NCBI RefSeq assembly: GCF_025359345.1 | Contig: NZ_JANYGQ010000012.1 | Location: 1-64,000 of the forward strand | Source: Mucilaginibacter sp. | Lineage (GTDB): Bacteria > Bacteroidota > Bacteroidia > Sphingobacteriales > Sphingobacteriaceae | Direction: 5' to 3' | Length of the DNA: 64,000 bases | In this document: positions 32,378 to 41,411 of the stretch, piece after piece | Position numbering within the stretch: the first letter of the stretch is position 1 | Layout: the number at the start of each line of letters is the position of its first letter | Made by a program: the position numbers and the translations under genes | The notes under the pieces: model-generated | What the model was told of the DNA's origin: nothing | Seen by the model: the letters and a program-made list of their open reading frames with translations, nothing else | Database searches by the model: none

Positions 32378-33325
32378 ATGAGAAAATTAGTTTTTGTCGT
32401 ATTCGCGTCGTTAATTGCTTTTGCTTTTAGTCCAAAAAGTAATTTCAATAAAAAGGCACCTCCCGGACCTCAAGAAATCGAGGTAACATTGAATGGTTTT
32501 AGCAAATCTCAAGCAAATGCCCATGTAACATTGTTCAAAGGCACGGTCGATAAAGTTCCAGAAAACACTCAGGTATGGTTTAAAAAAGAAGTAATACAGG
32601 GCTGGTACGATTTACTTAATTCGAATGTCGAAAAAGATAAATCTGATGGCATAAGGATATATTTTTCCCGGTGTTTGCCATCGCCTGGAACCCCCATCCA
32701 CAATAACAACGAGATTATGGTTGTTTCTACTTTTGCAAAAGATACCACTATTGATGGTAAAGATTCTATAATCCATGTTGACTATTTTAACCATTTGGAT
32801 AGTGATCCGTTATTTAAACTAGCTTCAATACATGGTGAAATAACGCATTATAGCGATGCATTGAAAGGCACCGTTTTGTATGAAACATGCACCAACTGCG
32901 CGTCTCTTCCTACGTGTAACATAAGCTTCCCAAGTCAAATTCAGAGAAGTGATGGCGAACGGATGGTTCAAAATTTCCATAGGAAGCTATTTCATAAAGG
33001 AGAAATTAATTCTCAATCTGAATGGTTTTACAAGGATGTGATAGAATATTGGCTAAATGAAATGAATGGTGAACAAGATGGTATTCGTGTTTATTTTTCC
33101 CGCGGCGATAATGATGGTATAAAAAACGCAGCAAAATTCGTATTTGTACCGACAAAACCATCGGGGTCAGATCATATTGACGATATCGATTGTGATCCAA
33201 AACGAATTTCTTTTTTACAGTTCATTAAAAACAAAAAAAGGAACCGATTCTTGGACGCAGGAGTAACCGATAACGGCCAACTTTGCCCTAATCACTGTAG
33301 CGGAACAACTTTGCCCCAACCATAA
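32378..33325 (+). CDS. Secreted protein with an internal domain duplication
   Basis: A 315-residue exported protein with signal peptide at about residues 1-18. It has two related domains. Domain 1 (about 45-150) has VWFKKEVIQGWYDLL, then SDGIRIYFSR, then HVDYFNH. Domain 2 (about 190-285) has EWFYKDVIEYWLNEM, then QDGIRVYFSR, then DHIDDIDC. Both therefore follow the order W-F-x-K-[ED]-V-I-x-x-W, DGIR-[IV]-YFSR, D-rich loop. The linker has three cysteines (CTNCASLPTC). I know no family name. It is the first gene of a four-gene operon with a membrane protein, a kinase and a regulator, so an extracytoplasmic sensing or binding role is possible. Confidence 0.7.
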   Translation: MRKLVFVVFASLIAFAFSPKSNFNKKAPPGPQEIEVTLNGFSKSQANAHVTLFKGTVDKVPENTQVWFKKEVIQGWYDLLNSNVEKDKSDGIRIYFSRCLPSPGTPIHNNNEIMVVSTFAKDTTIDGKDSIIHVDYFNHLDSDPLFKLASIHGEITHYSDALKGTVLYETCTNCASLPTCNISFPSQIQRSDGERMVQNFHRKLFHKGEINSQSEWFYKDVIEYWLNEMNGEQDGIRVYFSRGDNDGIKNAAKFVFVPTKPSGSDHIDDIDCDPKRISFLQFIKNKKRNRFLDAGVTDNGQLCPNHCSGTTLPQP

Positions 33326-33334
33326 ACAAAAACT

Positions 33335-33991
33335 ATGCTTAATTACTTCAATGCGAACACTGTTAGTGAGTTAGTTTGCTTCATTGTTGCACTCTTTTGC
33401 CTGATTAAGGATCACAATATAGCATGGAAAAGTATGATTCTTTTCCTTTTCATAACATGCGTGATCGAATTTTCGGGAACGTATATCGGAATAAGGTATG
33501 GTAATAACAATTGGGAATATAATATATTTTTAATGTGTGAGTCAGGCTTCACTAGTTTAATGTTTATTAATCTATTTTCGAAATACACCGACAGTAAGCC
33601 CATGATAATATATGGGCTTACGCTATTCGTTGTGTGCTACGCAACTGAAATGGCTTATCACAGTTTCTTGTATTACGATAATCTTACGTACGGTTTCATG
33701 TCTATCCAGTTTGTTCTTTATAGTCTGTACTACTTTTATCTGCTGTTGAAAGACGATGCTGTTGTAAAATTTAAATATTCCCCTGATTTTTGGTGGATTT
33801 GCGGCACGTTGTTTTTTTATTTTGGGAGTACCGCGTGCAATCTTTTCTACCATCAATTAGATAACATACAAATTTATCGCGGTGAACAATTGATTGATTT
33901 TATTTTCAAATTATTGAATGTAATTCTTTATGGTTGCTGGAGTTATTCTTTTATATGCAGGAAATGGATAAGGAAAACATTAAAGGATTAA
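33335..33991 (+). CDS. Multi-span membrane protein, likely sensor partner
   Basis: A 218-residue integral membrane protein with about seven hydrophobic segments across its length (about residues 9-24, 30-50, 63-80, 90-107, 118-138, 152-168 and 190-208). Conserved-looking polar residues lie in the helices (CVIEFSGTYIG, TEMAYHS, GSTACNLFYH). No known domain was recognised. It starts 9 bp after the previous gene and overlaps the start of the kinase gene by about 37 bp. This close coupling suggests it works with the kinase, which lacks its own sensor domain, much as 7TM-type sensor modules do. Confidence 0.72.
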   Translation: MLNYFNANTVSELVCFIVALFCLIKDHNIAWKSMILFLFITCVIEFSGTYIGIRYGNNNWEYNIFLMCESGFTSLMFINLFSKYTDSKPMIIYGLTLFVVCYATEMAYHSFLYYDNLTYGFMSIQFVLYSLYYFYLLLKDDAVVKFKYSPDFWWICGTLFFYFGSTACNLFYHQLDNIQIYRGEQLIDFIFKLLNVILYGCWSYSFICRKWIRKTLKD

Positions 33992-34749
33992 TAATCGTTA
34001 GTACACTTATTTTTCTTATAGCGCCGGTCTTTGTTTTCTCGTACGTTTTCATTCATAACCGCCGCAAAAAGCGTCACATCGAAGAAAAAGCCCTCATGCA
34101 GCTCACCTTCGATGCGGAAATAACCAAAACCCAGCTCGAAGTACAAGAACAAACCATGCAAACCATCGGCGCTGATCTGCATGATAATATCGGCCAGTTG
34201 CTTAGCATTACTTCGTTAACGCTTAACTCCATCGAGCTGGATAACGACAAAAAGAACAGGAAGAAAATCGACGCCGCTATCGACCTTACAATGCGTTCGA
34301 TTAAGGAAATGCGGTTGCTTGGAAAATTGCTACAGGGCGACCAATTGGTGGGTATGGGCCTGGACGAAGCCATAAAGTACGAGATAAACTGGATCGAAAA
34401 ATCGGGGAAGTATAAAGTTAACTACACCAACGACGGCGAAATGCCGGCGGCCAGCAGCCCGGACAAAGACCTGATTTTGTTTAGGATTTTGCAGGAGGTT
34501 TTGAACAACATTATTAAACATGCACAGGCCACAGTTATATCTATAAAACTGGAGTACGAGGATTCGGTGCTTCGGCTGCAGGTTAACGATAATGGCATCG
34601 GCTTTAACCATGCGGACTTACAACCGGGCCAAGTCGGAATGGGCCTGCGTAATATCCAAAAACGGGCCGGGATTATAGGCGGTGAGGCAAATATTACCTC
34701 GAACCCGGATGAAGGCACAACTATAGAAATACTAACACCATATCCTTGA
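33955..34749 (+). CDS. Sensor histidine kinase, HisKA_3 type
   Basis: A kinase of about 264 residues. One N-terminal transmembrane helix (about residues 11-32) leads through a coiled stretch (about 33-65) to a HisKA_3 dimerisation helix with the phospho-acceptor H in DLHDNIGQLL near residue 69. The HATPase domain has EVLNNIIKHAQ, NDNGIGF near 213, and GMGLRNIQKRAG near 228. No periplasmic or PAS sensing domain is present. The ATG at 33955 (or 33964) is chosen over a TTG at 33934 because of the TM position. It overlaps the membrane protein gene, and its stop is one base before the regulator gene. Confidence 0.9.
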   Translation: MQEMDKENIKGLIIVSTLIFLIAPVFVFSYVFIHNRRKKRHIEEKALMQLTFDAEITKTQLEVQEQTMQTIGADLHDNIGQLLSITSLTLNSIELDNDKKNRKKIDAAIDLTMRSIKEMRLLGKLLQGDQLVGMGLDEAIKYEINWIEKSGKYKVNYTNDGEMPAASSPDKDLILFRILQEVLNNIIKHAQATVISIKLEYEDSVLRLQVNDNGIGFNHADLQPGQVGMGLRNIQKRAGIIGGEANITSNPDEGTTIEILTPYP

Positions 34750-34750
34750 T

Positions 34751-35389
34751 ATGCAAACGGATAAAATATTAATAGCTATTGTTGACGACCACACCCTTTT
34801 CAGGGATGGGGTGGCAGCACTTATGGCTGAGTTTGATGAACTACAGGTGATTTTCGAAGCCGAAAACGGCGAGCAAATGCAACACTTGCTTGCTAAACAT
34901 CCACTGCCGCAGGTAATTTTAATGGACATCAACATGCCGGTAATGGACGGTTACATGGCTACCAAATGGATTAAAGACAATTATCCGCAAATAAGAGTTT
35001 TGGCACTCAGCATGTTTGAAGAGGATAAGGCGGTTATCCGGATGATAAAAAGCGGGGCAGGTGGTTATGTGCTAAAGGAGTCGAAACCGAGGGAGTTGCT
35101 TCATGCAATAAAAACCATAAACGAAAAGGGCGTTTATATAAACGAAATGGTATCGGGCAAACTAGTCCGCAAAGTTGCCGATGATGACGGCCCCGATTTT
35201 TCGCGCAAGGAATTTGAATTTTTGCGCCTCTGCTGCTCCGAATTAACCTACAAAGAAATTGCCGACTTAATGTTTGTTAGCCCCCGCACGGTTGATAATT
35301 ACCGCGAGTCGCTTTTTCAAAAACTGAACCTGAAAACCCGCACCGGTTTGGTTTTGTATGCCATTCAAAACGAGATATTTAAATTTTAA
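34751..35389 (+). CDS. NarL/LuxR-family response regulator
   Basis: A 212-residue regulator. The receiver domain (about residues 6-120) has acidic pair DD near 13-14, phospho-acceptor D in LMDINMPVMDG near 57, and K in VLKESKP near 110. The LuxR HTH (about 145-208) has FSRKEFEFLRLCC, TYKEIADLMFVSPRTVDNYR and KLNLKTRTGLVLYA. The gene begins one base after the kinase stop and is surely co-expressed with it. The likely target is its own operon or the divergent peptide-CHAP-collar set that shares the control region; this is inference. Confidence 0.95.
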   Translation: MQTDKILIAIVDDHTLFRDGVAALMAEFDELQVIFEAENGEQMQHLLAKHPLPQVILMDINMPVMDGYMATKWIKDNYPQIRVLALSMFEEDKAVIRMIKSGAGGYVLKESKPRELLHAIKTINEKGVYINEMVSGKLVRKVADDDGPDFSRKEFEFLRLCCSELTYKEIADLMFVSPRTVDNYRESLFQKLNLKTRTGLVLYAIQNEIFKF

Positions 35390-35598
35390 TACCCGGTATA
35401 AACGGAACGTTTTGCCCGTCCTGCATACAAGAAATTTCATAAATGCACCTCAACCCGGCCAGTTTCGAGAGACAAACTATTGCGTCCCTACGAAAAAAAA
35501 TATCTCCAAATAAACTTTTCCACACCCATAGATTAACTTTTTGCGTACAAGGCTTAAATTTCGGGGTATCTTAGAAAATTATATAACATTTAAGCAGT

Positions 35599-36819
35599 TT
35601 GACACAAAGGTTACAACAAAACTATATACCAGCTTTAACCGGGGTACGCGCAATGGCGGCCTACCTGGTATTTATCTCTCACTTTGCGGAGGTTTTTGAT
35701 GGCGGCTTCCCCCACATTATCCAGCGTTTTTTCGGAGAATTCCATATCGGTGTAAGCATTTTTTTCGTGTTGTCGGGTTTTTTAATCACTTTCAGGTATT
35801 ACAACAGCTTTCATTTAACCGGCGCCTGGTTCAGGCAATATCTTAAAAACAGGGTCGCCCGTATTTACCCCATGTACTTTTTGCTAACGATTGCTGCCTT
35901 TACTTACTTTTTTATTACCGGTGATGCAAAGGTCACCAAAGGATTGCCGAACCCGGTTGGGTTGATGTTTATGAACATAACATTTGTGCGCGGCTTTTTT
36001 TACCAATACTGGGATACGGGCATTGCACAAGGCTGGAGCTTGACAGTTGAGGAATGCTTTTACTTTTCGGCACCCATTATTTTCCTCATCGCCAAAAAAT
36101 ACGGCAAGTTTTATATACAGCCGGTAATCATCACGATTTTCGCTATAGTGATGTTCCTTATTTTTCGCAATATTAACTGGCATGGCTTTTTTGGCGAGTT
36201 CAGCTTTGTAATGGTATTTACCTTTTTCGGTAGATGTTTCGAGTTTTTTGTGGGCGTACAGCTGGCGAGATATGTATTAAAAAACGGCTTTAAACGCACC
36301 AATAAGATCAGCTTTACCTACGTCGGCTTTATCATGATTTTTGTTTGCGTATTTGTGATGGCGCTGCAAACACCCATAGCGCCATGGTTATTTGGCCTGG
36401 AGACACCAATAGGTATCATCACTAACAATTATGTGCTGTGTATAATGGTGGCCTTCTTTTTTTATGGGATACTCACAGAGGAAACCAGCTTTAAAAAGCT
36501 GCTGGCTACCCCGTTTGTCGAACTGCTGGGCAAAAGCTCGTACATATTTTACCTTATTCATTTAGGGTGGATGTATACCCTCATTATGGGCAGCTTCAAT
36601 CAGCTAAACGATTACATTTTTACCTTGTACGACAAATGGCAAAAAGACTGGATTTCACCCTTCCAGTACGACTGGGTGAACCTTTTGTTGGTTTTTATCG
36701 TATTAAACGCTGTTTCTATATGTTTATTTAAACTTATTGAGGAGCCGTTAAATCATACGATACGTAAATCAAACTTTTTAATTAAGTATAAACCACGCCC
36801 GAAAGGGATTGCGGATTAA
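35599..36819 (+). CDS. Acyltransferase 3 family membrane protein
   Basis: A 406-residue polytopic enzyme of the OafA/YrhL type that O-acylates sugars of surface polysaccharides. About ten helices are present. The catalytic histidine is in FISHFAEVF near residue 23, and R in LKNRVARIYPMYF near 83-95 is the second conserved site. GVSIFFVLSGFLITFRYY near 51-68 and WSLTVEECFY near 145-154 are family hallmarks. The start is read as the TTG at 35599, because the conserved YIPALTGVRA begins at residue 9 and no ATG occurs before it. It may act with the following esterase-like genes on acetylated glycans. Confidence 0.9.
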   Translation: MTQRLQQNYIPALTGVRAMAAYLVFISHFAEVFDGGFPHIIQRFFGEFHIGVSIFFVLSGFLITFRYYNSFHLTGAWFRQYLKNRVARIYPMYFLLTIAAFTYFFITGDAKVTKGLPNPVGLMFMNITFVRGFFYQYWDTGIAQGWSLTVEECFYFSAPIIFLIAKKYGKFYIQPVIITIFAIVMFLIFRNINWHGFFGEFSFVMVFTFFGRCFEFFVGVQLARYVLKNGFKRTNKISFTYVGFIMIFVCVFVMALQTPIAPWLFGLETPIGIITNNYVLCIMVAFFFYGILTEETSFKKLLATPFVELLGKSSYIFYLIHLGWMYTLIMGSFNQLNDYIFTLYDKWQKDWISPFQYDWVNLLLVFIVLNAVSICLFKLIEEPLNHTIRKSNFLIKYKPRPKGIAD

Positions 36820-36850
36820 GGAATTATTTTACAGCCGGCCTGAATTTACA

Positions 36851-37693
36851 ATGAGAAAAACTGTCACGATTAGCCTTTACACCTGTTTGTGTTTTGTTTT
36901 GTTAACCCCGTTAAAAACATTTGCAGGCTTTCCTATTGGCAAATATCGCAATATTGTAGTCCCCACATTTTCATATTATCGCCAAACTGATAGGTTTGAT
37001 GATAAGGATAATGTAATTAAAGGCGCCCCCGGTACCAGCTTTACATCGTATTCAAGTAATTTGTTTATAGGTTACGGCATATCACGTCGGTTAGATTTTA
37101 TTGCTACCATTCCCTATTTATATCAGCAAAACATAGTTGCCCCGGGTTACAAGTTGGTTGATGCCGGTTTGGGCGACGCCGTAGTTGGTTTTAGCTACAA
37201 CCTGGTAAACAGCAATTTTGTAAGATTTTTTTCGATAGGTGTATCTGCCATTGTGCCGATGTACAATATTCACGACGGACCATCGCCGCTGGGACTAAGT
37301 GCTTATGGCAGCGAGGTTAAGCTGATGTATTGTGGCAACCTGCCTAAAGACGTTTCAACAAAAGGCTATTTTAACCTTGAATTTGCCTATCGCAGGTATT
37401 ACAATACCCAGGGCCCCGACCAAATTAGCCTTTTAGGCACGGTGGGTTACCCTGTATCAAAACATGACCAATTGAGTCTTGATATTTTGCTCTACAGGTC
37501 GTTCAGTTCAAACAAAGAATTTAACAGTAATATTTTTGCCGCGCGCGACTATTCGTTTTTTAAACCGCAGTTAAACTATGGGCATACGTTTACCCGCAGA
37601 TTCTCTGCCTTTGTCGGCGGCTTTTATGTGCCGTTTGGTGTAAACACCGGGGTGGGCTACGGTGGATCGCTTTTAGGGGTTATTAAGATATAG
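36851..37693 (+). CDS. Outer-membrane beta-barrel protein (Phenol_MetA_deg-like), copy 1
   Basis: A 280-residue protein with signal peptide at about residues 1-25 (KTFAG), then alternating beta strands to the end. GYGISRRLDFIATIPYLYQ near residues 76-94 and GLGDAVVGFSYNLV near 108-121 are typical of transporter-like barrels in the phenol-degradation MetA family. The tail (SLLGVIKI) is consistent with a barrel end. An in-frame extension to 36809 (TTG) exists but lies before the signal peptide. It ends 2 bp before the esterase-like gene, so the two are coupled. It is a distant paralogue of 40553-41410. Confidence 0.72.
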   Translation: MRKTVTISLYTCLCFVLLTPLKTFAGFPIGKYRNIVVPTFSYYRQTDRFDDKDNVIKGAPGTSFTSYSSNLFIGYGISRRLDFIATIPYLYQQNIVAPGYKLVDAGLGDAVVGFSYNLVNSNFVRFFSIGVSAIVPMYNIHDGPSPLGLSAYGSEVKLMYCGNLPKDVSTKGYFNLEFAYRRYYNTQGPDQISLLGTVGYPVSKHDQLSLDILLYRSFSSNKEFNSNIFAARDYSFFKPQLNYGHTFTRRFSAFVGGFYVPFGVNTGVGYGGSLLGVIKI

Positions 37694-37695
37694 TT

Positions 37696-39024
37696 ATGAA
37701 AAAGGTTTGCTATATAATTGTTTTCGCGCTTGCAATCCTGCTGGGTTCATTGGCTGCCGTGAAAGCGCAGGAGCAAACCGAAGAAACGGGCGATGTGGTA
37801 TTAAAAGCAACGCCATATAATAAAACTGCGCTTTTTACAAGCAGCGAAGAAGTGCGGTACCGGTTGCAACTGCACAACAATACAAAACAACAGCAAAACG
37901 GCCGCGTTTTATACCAGGTAACTACGGATGATGGCAAAAAAGTTACTGCCGATTCGGTCCAGATTTCGCTTAGGGAAGGGGGAGATAAAGATATCATTGT
38001 AAACATCCGCAAACGGAACACCGGTTTTTACAGGATAAACTTTATAGTTAAATTACCTGAGTACGACGACACCGTAAGACGCGTATTTGGCGTAAACCCC
38101 GAAAAGGTAACATCGCAATTGCATAAGCCTAAAGATTTTGATGCTTTTTGGAAACAAAGTAAAGTGGAACTGGCACAGGTGCCGGCCAATTACCGGGTGC
38201 TGGAGCGCAAAGACTTATCAACCCAGTATAAAAAAGTATATTCGGTTGAAATGCACTCTTTTGGTGATTTGGTTATCCGCGGCTGGCTGGTTGTGCCTAC
38301 TGATGGCAGCAAGTTCCCTGTGCATTACCGTGTGCCCGGCTACGTGGTAAGTCTGCAGCCTAACATGGATAACGACGATTTTATTGCATTTGATTTGAAT
38401 GTGCGCGGCAATGGGAACAGCAAAGATGTGATAAACATAGGCACGGATAATTACTCGTTAATAAACATCGAAAATAAAGACAAATACATTTACCGCGGCG
38501 TTTATATGGATTGCCTGCGTGGCCTCGACTTTTTATACTCGCACAGCAACCTTGGTATTGATACTTCGAAGATTTTTGTGGAAGGCGGCAGCCAGGGTGG
38601 TTCGCTGGCGCTGATAACCGCTGCGCTGGACAAACGCGTAAAGCTGCTAACCATGCAGGTGCCGCTATATGCCGATATACACGATAATTTTGCCATATCG
38701 GCATCGTACGAGCAGCAGGTTTTTCCGTTTAAAGTGTTCAGGAAATATCAAAGCCAGCACGCAGGTTTTTCGTGGGAGAAATTTTACAGCACTTTTGATT
38801 ATTACGACCCGCAAAATTTTGCGCCCATGGTAAAGTGCCCGGTATTGATGGGGATTGGCCTTTTGGATCAGTTTTGCCCGCCGCGCTGCAGCATGGCTTT
38901 GTATAACCATATAAGCAGTACCAACAAAGAATTTGTGTGTGTACCAAACTCCACACACGAGGTTAATTTTAATTATTTTATGTTTCAAAACCTGTGGCTT
39001 CGCGAGAAATTCAGGATACCATAG
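37696..39024 (+). CDS. Acetylxylan-esterase-like hydrolase, copy 1
   Basis: A 442-residue secreted alpha/beta hydrolase of the AXE1 family. After a signal peptide (about residues 1-24) comes a beta-sandwich domain (about 28-135). The AXE1 domain then has KPKDFDAFWKQ near 144-154, IRGWLVVP near 194-201, NVRGNGNSKDVINIG near 234-248, nucleophile S in GGSQGGSLA near 294-302, D in GLLDQFCPP near 390, and H in STHEVNF near 424. It probably removes acetyl groups from sugars. It is a paralogue of the next gene and sits with two barrels in a mirror arrangement. Confidence 0.88.
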   Translation: MKKVCYIIVFALAILLGSLAAVKAQEQTEETGDVVLKATPYNKTALFTSSEEVRYRLQLHNNTKQQQNGRVLYQVTTDDGKKVTADSVQISLREGGDKDIIVNIRKRNTGFYRINFIVKLPEYDDTVRRVFGVNPEKVTSQLHKPKDFDAFWKQSKVELAQVPANYRVLERKDLSTQYKKVYSVEMHSFGDLVIRGWLVVPTDGSKFPVHYRVPGYVVSLQPNMDNDDFIAFDLNVRGNGNSKDVINIGTDNYSLINIENKDKYIYRGVYMDCLRGLDFLYSHSNLGIDTSKIFVEGGSQGGSLALITAALDKRVKLLTMQVPLYADIHDNFAISASYEQQVFPFKVFRKYQSQHAGFSWEKFYSTFDYYDPQNFAPMVKCPVLMGIGLLDQFCPPRCSMALYNHISSTNKEFVCVPNSTHEVNFNYFMFQNLWLREKFRIP

Positions 39025-39235
39025 GCAAATAAGTGTTGAATTGTTTACCCACTTTTTAACAGGGTTGTTACAATCAACAAGTTCAAAAAACGTTTTAAAA
39101 GGTAAAAAACCATACTGTGGGTACAATTGTTTACAGTTAAATGGGGAATTGGGATTTCGGCACGGTAATAGCCATATAAGGCAGTTACAAAGTTTAAATT
39201 GGCAGCCTGATGCCGGCCAGTTAATGAGTCAAATT

Positions 39236-40537
39236 ATGATGGTAAAGTTTACAAATAAATTCCTGGTAATAGCCCTTGTCCTGGCATGCATAACCGGTGT
39301 TAACCGGGTGGCCGCGCAGGATGGTACCGTGAATACCAATGTAATAACGCACGATAAAGATGGCGTTTTCAATTCCACAGCATCGTATACTTTTGATGTA
39401 AGCAGCACCTACTCCACACCGCAAACCGGCAGGGTTAAATACGAAGTAACCACCGAGGCCGGCAAAAAAATGAGGTCAGATTCGGTTGTTGTAAAATTAG
39501 GCGGTAAAGGTTCTGCCAGTTATAATTTTGATATAGCCGGCCTGCCGTCAGGGTTTTACAAAATCAACTTCATGATTAATGTAACCGATTATGACGATAC
39601 TACCCGCAAAGCATTTGGCATACGCCCCGATGAAATACGCTCGCAATACGGCAAACCAGCCGATTTTGACTCATTTTGGGCGAATGCAAAAGCCGAACTT
39701 GCAACTGTAAAACCCGAGTTTAAGGTTACCGAAATGCCCGACTCGAGCAAAGACAAGAGAAAAGTTTTTTTGGTTGAAATGAAATCGCTGGGTGGTTTAA
39801 CCATTCGCGGATGGTTAACTGAGCCCATAACGAAAAACAAGAATAAAAAATTTGTAGTGATGCTGGCACTACCGGGTTACCAGGTTGATTTGAAGCCACT
39901 GTATGGCCTCGATCCGGATATTGCCATATTATCATTAAATATTCGCGGGCAGGGCAACAGCAGGGATGTAATTAACGTACGCAAAGAAACTTACATAACC
40001 CTTGGTGTTGAGGACAAAAATAAATACGTGTTAAAAGGCGCCATTATGGACTGTGTTCGGGCGGTAGACTTTATTTATACCCGCCCCGAATTAAGGCACG
40101 ATAACATAATTGCTGTTGGCGGTAGCTTGGGTGGATTCCTGGCTGTTGCAACTTCTGGCGTTGATAACCGTATAAGCTTTTGTTCGGCAGCGAACCCGAT
40201 ACTTGGCGATGTGCGAAATTTGGCTAACCAGGTTGACTGGCCTTTTAACGACATAAAGAGATATGTTAATACAAGACCAGGACTAACTTTTGATAAGGTG
40301 TTAAATAATATGGACTATTTTGATGCCAAAAACTTTGCATCAGCAATAAAATGCCGCACATTGATGGGCATGGGCATGGTTGATAATATTGCACCGCCAA
40401 ACACAGTACAAACTATTTACAACGGCATCCCGGCCGACAAACACCTGATTATCTTCAGGGATTTGGCGCACGAGATTGGCAAGAAGTATGTGGTATACGA
40501 GGGCCGCTGGATGCGCGACACTTTTGCTTTATTTTAA
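39236..40537 (+). CDS. Acetylxylan-esterase-like hydrolase, copy 2
   Basis: A protein of about 433 residues, paralogous to the previous gene over its whole length. Signal peptide spans about residues 1-27 (VAAQ). A beta-sandwich domain with GRVKYEVTTEAGKK follows. The AXE1 core has KPADFDSFWANAK, IRGWLTEP, NIRGQGNSRDVINV, nucleophile S in GGSLGGFLA, D in GMVDNIAPP, and H in LAHEIGKK. The open frame runs upstream to 38933, but that part overlaps the preceding gene and has no signal features, so the ATG at 39236 (or 39239) is preferred. A 211-bp gap before it suggests a promoter of its own. A barrel gene follows after 15 bp. Confidence 0.88.
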   Translation: MMVKFTNKFLVIALVLACITGVNRVAAQDGTVNTNVITHDKDGVFNSTASYTFDVSSTYSTPQTGRVKYEVTTEAGKKMRSDSVVVKLGGKGSASYNFDIAGLPSGFYKINFMINVTDYDDTTRKAFGIRPDEIRSQYGKPADFDSFWANAKAELATVKPEFKVTEMPDSSKDKRKVFLVEMKSLGGLTIRGWLTEPITKNKNKKFVVMLALPGYQVDLKPLYGLDPDIAILSLNIRGQGNSRDVINVRKETYITLGVEDKNKYVLKGAIMDCVRAVDFIYTRPELRHDNIIAVGGSLGGFLAVATSGVDNRISFCSAANPILGDVRNLANQVDWPFNDIKRYVNTRPGLTFDKVLNNMDYFDAKNFASAIKCRTLMGMGMVDNIAPPNTVQTIYNGIPADKHLIIFRDLAHEIGKKYVVYEGRWMRDTFALF

Positions 40538-40552
40538 CATTAACCATTTATC

Positions 40553-41410
40553 ATGAGCCTTTTGAAGACTTTTACAAGAATTTTATTTTTCACGCTGATA
40601 CTTTTTATAACGACGGAAAGCGTTAGTTATGCCGATGGTGGCTTTCCCACCCGCCCAGGTCGGTTGTTGATTGCTCCTTCTGTAAGCTACTTTTTTGCCA
40701 ATTCGCAATGGGATTCAACAGGAGTGAAAAGTCGTTTTCCAAATAATGGCAAGTTCTCATCTGTGGGTGTAACCTTATATGCCGAATATGGCATCAGCCG
40801 AAAATTTGCCGCCGTTGCATCAATTCCGTTTGTATATAACATGTACGACCAAACGGGCCTGCCGCAGTCAACCAGTTCGGGACTTACCGATATGGAAACA
40901 GGTTTAAGATATTACCTGGCAAATATTGATTTTGTTTATTACTTTTCCATACAGGGTACTGCCATTACACCATTATATTCGAACAATAACAGCCTTGGCT
41001 ATGGGCAGGAAGGCGCAGAGTTAAAACTTGCATTTTCCGGGACAGGTCACCTTGGTGGTTTGAGCACTTATTTTAATGCTGCTGATGGCGTGCGCCAGTA
41101 TTTTGGAACCAATGGCCCTATACAAAACAGGTACAATGCTACATTCGGCTTAACACTTGATGAGGATTACGAAAACCAGATATCGGCAACAGTAAGCGGC
41201 ATCTACTCGCAAAGTAACGACAAGCGTTTTTCGGTAATACCTCAAACCAATAAAGATTTTTCGTTCCTGCAGGCCTCAATAGGTTTCGGCCACTCGTTCA
41301 CCCGCGAAACATCGTTGTTTTTAAGTGGCGGCCGGTTTTTAACAGGTCGTAACACAGGTATTGGCACCTCCGTGTCGCTTGCCTTTATTTACAGGCTGGA
41401 TTATAAATAA
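40553..41410 (+). CDS. Outer-membrane beta-barrel protein (Phenol_MetA_deg-like), copy 2
   Basis: A 285-residue barrel with signal peptide (about residues 1-26). The order of motifs parallels the first barrel: GFPTRPGRLLIAPSVSYFF near 31-49, YGISRKFAAVASIPFVYN near 80-97, and GLTDMETGLRYYLAN near 109-123. The end, SLAFIYRLDYK, has aromatic and hydrophobic alternation typical of a last strand. It follows the second esterase after 15 bp and closes the barrel-esterase-esterase-barrel set. Its passenger or substrate is not known. Confidence 0.72.
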   Translation: MSLLKTFTRILFFTLILFITTESVSYADGGFPTRPGRLLIAPSVSYFFANSQWDSTGVKSRFPNNGKFSSVGVTLYAEYGISRKFAAVASIPFVYNMYDQTGLPQSTSSGLTDMETGLRYYLANIDFVYYFSIQGTAITPLYSNNNSLGYGQEGAELKLAFSGTGHLGGLSTYFNAADGVRQYFGTNGPIQNRYNATFGLTLDEDYENQISATVSGIYSQSNDKRFSVIPQTNKDFSFLQASIGFGHSFTRETSLFLSGGRFLTGRNTGIGTSVSLAFIYRLDYK

Positions 41411-41411
41411 G

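Noticed and set aside
38665..39126. 153-codon minus-strand frame over the end of the first esterase gene
   Set aside because: It overlaps conserved catalytic parts of the esterase (D and H motifs) in antisense and has no recognisable domain.
38933..39235. N-terminal extension of the second esterase gene
   Set aside because: The extension overlaps the end of the first esterase gene and precedes a clear signal peptide, so translation from 39236 is far more likely.
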